Assembly: GCA_033977485.1 (NCBI GenBank)
Contig: CM066984.1
Span: forward strand, 114,631,251-114,695,250
Source: Hydrangea macrophylla
Lineage: Eukaryota; Streptophyta; Magnoliopsida; Cornales; Hydrangeaceae
Length of the DNA: 64,000 bases
Direction of reading: 5' to 3'
Position numbers and translations under genes: made by a program. How positions within the stretch are numbered: the stretch's first letter is position 1; each line of letters begins with the position of its first letter. Under the pieces are notes generated by a model that was not told the origin of the DNA, did not search any database, and was given only the letters and a program-made list of their open reading frames with translations. Positions 59,291-64,000 of the stretch are shown here, piece by piece.

Positions 59291-59924
59291 GGGGGCAACG
59301 CATCCGAGAAATTTTTTGGAGTCATTTATACATATTTTTTATTTTTAAGTGAGACGGAGAGTCGAATAAGTAGTTGTGGTAAATTAGATTTAGACATTAT
59401 TTATCTCCTGAGCTGAATAAGGGGATATTACTCTTCTACTTAACTATTAATAGGGACTTTTAATGTCACACGGTCACACTAGTGGATATTGTTATTACTC
59501 TTACAATGTTATTCTTCCCAAATTTTTTTATCCCCAAATATGATTTTTATCACATTACTATTTCAACATAATGAAAGTCAAGTAGACACTATGTGTTAAG
59601 AACCTCCATATGTAAAACCACAAATTTAAAGGGGGTACTATGTAAAATTTTTTTATATCTTCAAAATTCTATATACATCCCCAAAATTTCCAAATATATT
59701 GCAAGGGTCATGGCCACCCCCGATCCCTCTATGGATCCACCCCTGGATATACACTCGGCTCCATGCACGGTGAAGACTCCCCTCCTATTCACGCCACCCT
59801 TGGCCATGGTAACCTGATAAGACACAAAGCTTGGTATTATCCAAATTCCAATGACTATTGGATTGTATCCAATACTCACAATCTTATCAACCCGTCACCT
59901 ACGACTCTCAATAGAAGAAACCCA
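59291..59924. other. Intergenic DNA
   Basis: AT-rich with no recognised gene. It follows the solo LTR and precedes the foldback element. Confidence 0.4.
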
Positions 59925-59933
59925 ATTATTTTT

Positions 59934-59964
<31 letters not shown>

Positions 59965-61305
59965 GACGTAATTACACGGACCTCCCCTCTAGTTTGCAAA
60001 ATTACACAAACCTCCCTCGAGGTTTGTAATTCGGTAACAAAATGCCCCCTCCACTAACGTTCCGTTAGTTTTTTTTACATTTGCCTCCCCTGAAAATTAC
60101 AATTAGCCCCCCTATATTATAAAATTGTCATACTAAGCCCCCTTTCTCTTATATTTTTGTTCTAATTATAAAATCCCTCCTTCCTCCTACGTTTTTGGGT
60201 TATTTTTTTTAGCATTAATTTATATCTACACAAAATATACACAAAATACATATAAATAGGTCCAAAAAATTTTTTTCCAAGAACAAACCTCTGTCAAGTC
60301 CCCCTGTATTAATTTTCTAGATCCGCCCCTGCCCTTATGCTTCAAAAGTGGACACTTAAAACCCCTGTGATTGTGGACTAAAATGGAACTGTTATGTTTT
60401 CACTCAAAACTGACGAAAATTCTAAAATTGGTTAAAAATATAAACACTTAACCCATTTTGTGACGCTCTTTGAGTGAAATCATAAATGGGTTAAGTGTTT
60501 ATATTTTTAACCAATTTTAGAATGTTCGTCAGTTTTGAGTGAAATCATAACAGTTCCATTTTAGTCCACAATCACAGGGGGTTAAGTGTCCACTTTTGAA
60601 GCATAAGGGCAGGGGCGGATTTAGAAAATTAATGCAGGGGGGTTTGATAGAGGTTTGTTCTTGGGAAAAAAATTTTTGGACCTATTTGTGTATATTTTGT
60701 GTAAATGATATAAATTAATGTTACCAATGACCTGTTGGCCAAGTGGTAAGGAGTTCGTTCTCCTCGCTGTAAATTTCACTCAAAGAGCGTTAACCCCAAA
60801 ATTAACATCACAAAATGGGTTAAGTGTTTATATTTTTAACCAATTTTAGAATTTTCGTCAGTTTTGAGTGAAATCATAACAGTTCCATTTTAGTCCACAA
60901 TCTTAGGGGGTTAAGTATCCACTTTTGAAGCATAAGGGCAGGGGCGGATCTAGAAAATTAATACAGGGGGACTTGACAGAGGTTTGTTCTTGGAAAAAAA
61001 GTTTTTGGACCTATTTATATGTATTTTGTGTATATTTTGTGTAGATATAAATTAATGCTAAAAAAATTAACCCAAAAACGTAGGAGGGAGGAGGGATTTT
61101 ATAATTAGAACAAAAATATAAGAGAAAGGGGGCTTAGTATGACAATTTTATAGTATAGGGGGGCTAATTATAATTTTCAGGGGAGGCAAATGTAAAAAAA
61201 ACTAACGGAACGTTAGTGGAGGGGGCATTTTGTTACCGAATTACAAACCTCGAGGGAGGTTTGTGTAATTTTGCAAACTAGAGGGGAGGTCCGTATAATT
61301 ACGTC

Positions 61306-61336
<31 letters not shown>
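59934..61336. mobile_element. 1.4-kb Mutator-type foldback element with near-identical arms
   Basis: The left arm (59934-60480) and right arm (60773-61336) are inverted copies differing by only a few bases and small indels over about 540 bp. Both ends read GGGTAAATTACACTGACC. The 9-bp sequence attattttt is duplicated at 59925-59933 and 61337-61345, fitting a Mutator-like element. The centre contains a further partial copy of the right-arm sequence (about 60484-60720) and a tRNA-like A-box segment, TGGCCAAGTGGTAAGGAG, near 60737. No transposase is present. Confidence 0.85.
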
Positions 61337-61452
61337 ATTATTTTTTAACTACGTGGGGATGGATCCCACAAAATCCACCTACCAAATTAAATTTTTTTTT
61401 TAATGTTTTATTAGTATTGAGTTATTGAAAAATTTTACAAGACAATTAAGTA

Positions 61453-61707
61453 CTATCTCTGTTCCATTTTATGTGTCCATTTTGGGGAATTCAACTATTT
61501 AAGGGGACAAAAAGAATCTACCCTTACTTTTCACAATTGCCCATAATCATTGCATTTTCTTTTTTGTTTTGTTTTGGTGCATGTTGATTGAAAAGAAGGG
61601 TAGTTTGGAAAACTAAGTAAAATTTTCATACTAATTTAGAAAAGTGGACAATAATTTTGGGACATCCCAAAAAGGAATAATGGAAACATAAAATAGAACG
61701 GAGAGAG
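61453..61707. mobile_element. Stowaway-like MITE
   Basis: The left end CTATCTCTGTTCCATTTTAT and right end ATAAAATAGAACGGAGAGAG are inverted counterparts, flanked by TA at 61451-61452 and 61708-61709. The CTCCCTCCGTTCC-type terminus and TA target are characteristic of Stowaway (Tc1/mariner) MITEs. Confidence 0.85.
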
Positions 61708-61709
61708 TA

Positions 61710-62636
61710 TGATATATACAATTTTTTGCTCTAAATTTGTAATAATAAGATATCATTTTGTTGTGCATTTGGAGCCGGTCAATATTAACTTTTTTAATGT
61801 GCTATGTAGTAGTAATTATTAGGTTCAATTTTCCTCTACCAACTCCTCTCAACTTCGAGTTTCTTCATCCGTCCCAATATGCGTGCGTGTTTTTTACTTC
61901 CATATGAAACTTATAAGAACATCCACACACACACATAAAAACGCTTATTACTTATAAGCGCCTAGTTACATTTTTCATAAGCTTGGTATTTTTGCCTTGT
62001 AGTTTTTTAGCTCAATGATCAGTCTGGTGCACCTTAGTTATCCTGGATTGCGTAAGATATTAGTATTGCTTACACGTGTGTGAGTTTCCCTTTTTTCGGA
62101 AATCCTTTTATTGTTAGGATTTTATCCACTGTCTCTCCAAGGTTACATGCTATGTCGCAAAAGGCCAGTGAATAGAGTGGTAGATGTCCTTTTAGTTGCT
62201 GTTTGGGAAGTCCAAGAATCAAGGTTCATGACTGAACTGATTTTAGATATGCAAAATGTCAAGTAAATATCATTTGGTTCAGTTTCAGTCTTACTTTTTA
62301 TCTGAATATATTTTTTTTTTTTGGTGAGAATAAATGTTTTGTTGGTTTGAAAAAGAACCAATTTTAAAAAAATATTTCAGATTGTACATCGACTCTTATG
62401 CAAAAAAATAAATATTTACTTCAACATTTAGTGCTCATTAGTATCACAAATACGTGTATGTCAACCCAATTAATTAAGTGCTAAAATGAATATATTCAAC
62501 ACTTTTTTTTCCCTATGTATTTAATTAATAATGTATAAGGATGAGTTCACCGCTGAAAAGTAGCTGAAAATTAAGCCTACTTAAACTTTAGGTAAAATTT
62601 CCAGTAAGTATAGTAAATTCCTTTATCTTAAAATTT
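61710..62636. other. Intergenic DNA
   Basis: No recognised gene. Short A/T runs and scattered low-complexity sequence only. Confidence 0.4.
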
Positions 62637-62643
62637 TCAACTC

Positions 62644-63026
62644 TATGACGGCCGAATGCATGGCTTTGTGACGGGCTACTATTGTTGTGATTAAGGCAGG
62701 ATTTCAAAATTTCACGGTGGAGTCGGATTCGTTAATGCTTGTGATCAATCATCTCTCCAACTACGACTACTCGCTTGCTCCGTATGGACATTTCATCGAG
62801 GACTTAGCCCGGTTAGTTGATAGTTTTGTGGATATCAAGTTTGTACATGTCAAACGTGATGGTAATACGGTGGCGCATGAATTAACAAAGCTTGCAAAGG
62901 TTTTCAAATGTTTTAGAGTCTGGCTTGAGAAATTTCCTCCACAAGTTGAAAACTTTGTAATGTTTGATTCCAATCCTTCGTAATAATATTGCTCTTTTGC
63001 TGATAAAAAAAAAAAGAAAAAAAAAA
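62644..63026 (+). mobile_element. 5'-truncated LINE with RNase H tail, TSD tcaactc
   Basis: A 383-bp insertion ends in an A-rich tail at 63005-63026 and is flanked by tcaactc at 62637-62643 and 63027-63033. This is the signature of target-primed reverse transcription with 5' truncation. It encodes the end of a plant LINE RNase H domain (RVT_3 type): VESDSLMLVINHL near 62720, FVHVKRDGNTVAHELTKLAK near 62850, then a stop at 62981. An in-frame TGA at 62669 breaks the first codons. These domains are widespread in plant non-LTR elements; it could be mistaken for a host RNase H-like protein, but the tail and duplication argue against that. Confidence 0.85.
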
Positions 63027-63033
63027 TCAACTC

Positions 63034-64000
63034 AAAAAATTCAATACAATTTAATTTTTAGTTTTATCAAACGAAGCCTTATAATTGATCTCTAAATATT
63101 TTCACAAAACAGAGCAATCTATAGTACAGTTAGTACTACATGCATAATTAGTACATGACAATGGCGAAATAGGACAGCCCTTTCCTTGGATGAGCCATTT
63201 CCAGTTTGTTTTTACTTTAAGCAAGTACTAATATTAATTAATCACAATAAATTCACATAAGCTTCATAATATTTACACCAGAGGAATGCCATTGAAAAGG
63301 AAATTAATTAATGATAATTAGACAGATATATACATGTTGTTTTTCTATTTGTAGTTAAAACTTAAAAGATGGTTTCTATACACAATAATTTAATGGGGTT
63401 GGTTGCAACATGTGCACGATGTTTGGGAGTTAAATGTGTAATGGTCGCAAATTAAATCTGTTGGAACAGTACTGGATTGAGATTTAAAACAGAAAATTAT
63501 AAAGGCTCTGGAGCGTATCTGTCTGAAATTAGCAAAATTTATCAAGATCTTCTACTTCTTTTTTTTTTTTTTTTTTTTTGGAGGGATCTGATCAAGATCT
63601 TCTTAAAAAAAATAAAAATAAATAAATCTTTGTGCTAAGAGAGACTAAAGCATTCGATATAACTAGTGGGTGTCACTCACTTTGTGAGTGCAAGTTTTAA
63701 ATTTTTTTTAAAAAAGCGTTTTTTTTTTTCCCCCCTTCTTTGAATCACTTTTTGGACAGTTTTTTCTGGAGCAGTTTTTTTAAATTCTAAACAGTTTTTT
63801 TTTTAATAATTACTTTGTTTTACCCCTACTATTATATTTTGTTAGTATAAAGTTTTATAGTATAATTATAATTATGAGTGATAGATTTCTTTTTTTTGGT
63901 ACCCTTGTTTCTCCCTTTCTATAGTAATATTGATAATTCCTGTGAGAGAGTTTAGTATTTATAGACATATATGACGGTTACTTCGTGAAAAGTCACAAGT
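63034..64000. other. AT-rich intergenic DNA with poly(T) runs
   Basis: Contains long T runs (about 63559-63580, 63720-63730, 63797-63804). No gene or transposon ends were recognised. Confidence 0.45.

Overview
The window looks like a gene-poor, probably eudicot plant, intergenic or heterochromatic region made almost entirely of nested transposable elements. The evidence is plant-type LTR retrotransposons with the initiator-Met tRNA primer site TGGTATCAGAGC, Stowaway, hAT and Mutator-type MITEs, a Helitron end with a CTAG terminus, a LINE RNase H tail and many (GA)n, (TC)n, (AC)n and (AT)n microsatellites. I found no convincing intact host gene and no rRNA, tRNA gene or CRISPR. Most open reading frames are chance. 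The only intact recognisable CDS is a retrotransposon gag of 380 codons at 16603-17745 on the minus strand.

Layout. 1-4130: GT-rich and AT-rich intergenic DNA with a worn palindrome array. 4136-8263: solo-LTR-like element (TSD ccatt), perhaps with a smaller LTR inside it. 8269-10673: intergenic DNA with a 256-bp tandem duplication. 10679-24842: decayed Ty1/copia element (TSD ttttc), split by a young non-autonomous Ty3/gypsy element at 12884-20935 (TSD ctatt) that keeps gag but lacks most of pol. 24997-27538: solo gypsy LTR inserted in a (GA)n tract. 29292-29602: a small MITE and a SINE. 30510-35374: solo LTR (TSD gagtc) split by a second, oppositely oriented LTR at 31691-34957 (TSD ctcgg), both inside a possible hAT relic. 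36849-46737: non-autonomous hAT (TSD attttatc) split by a complete but broken chromovirus at 37148-46214 (TSD atata). 46809-48238: Helitron on the minus strand. 50580-51300: copia gag and LTR relic. 51364-59285: solo gypsy LTR (TSD ggttc) split by a copia element at 52282-58073 (TSD cttga), which carries a 174-bp Mutator-type MITE (9-bp TSD). 59934-61336: 1.4-kb Mutator-type foldback element with near-identical arms (9-bp TSD). 61453-61707: Stowaway MITE. 62644-63026: 5'-truncated LINE (TSD tcaactc). The rest is AT-rich.

How the parts relate. Element boundaries were called by matching terminal repeats to target-site duplications, so the nesting order gives relative ages. The most unusual content is in the LTRs of the young gypsy element: (i) six consecutive short hairpins with an almost constant 10-11-nt loop and differing stems, most of them fully paired, and (ii) 15 or more copies of the palindrome CAATCGATTG in two clusters on either side of a TATA-like box. 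Three other gypsy LTR families here carry arrays of different palindromes that share a TCGA, CGAT or CCGG centre. These are sequence observations; any role in regulation or replication is inference.
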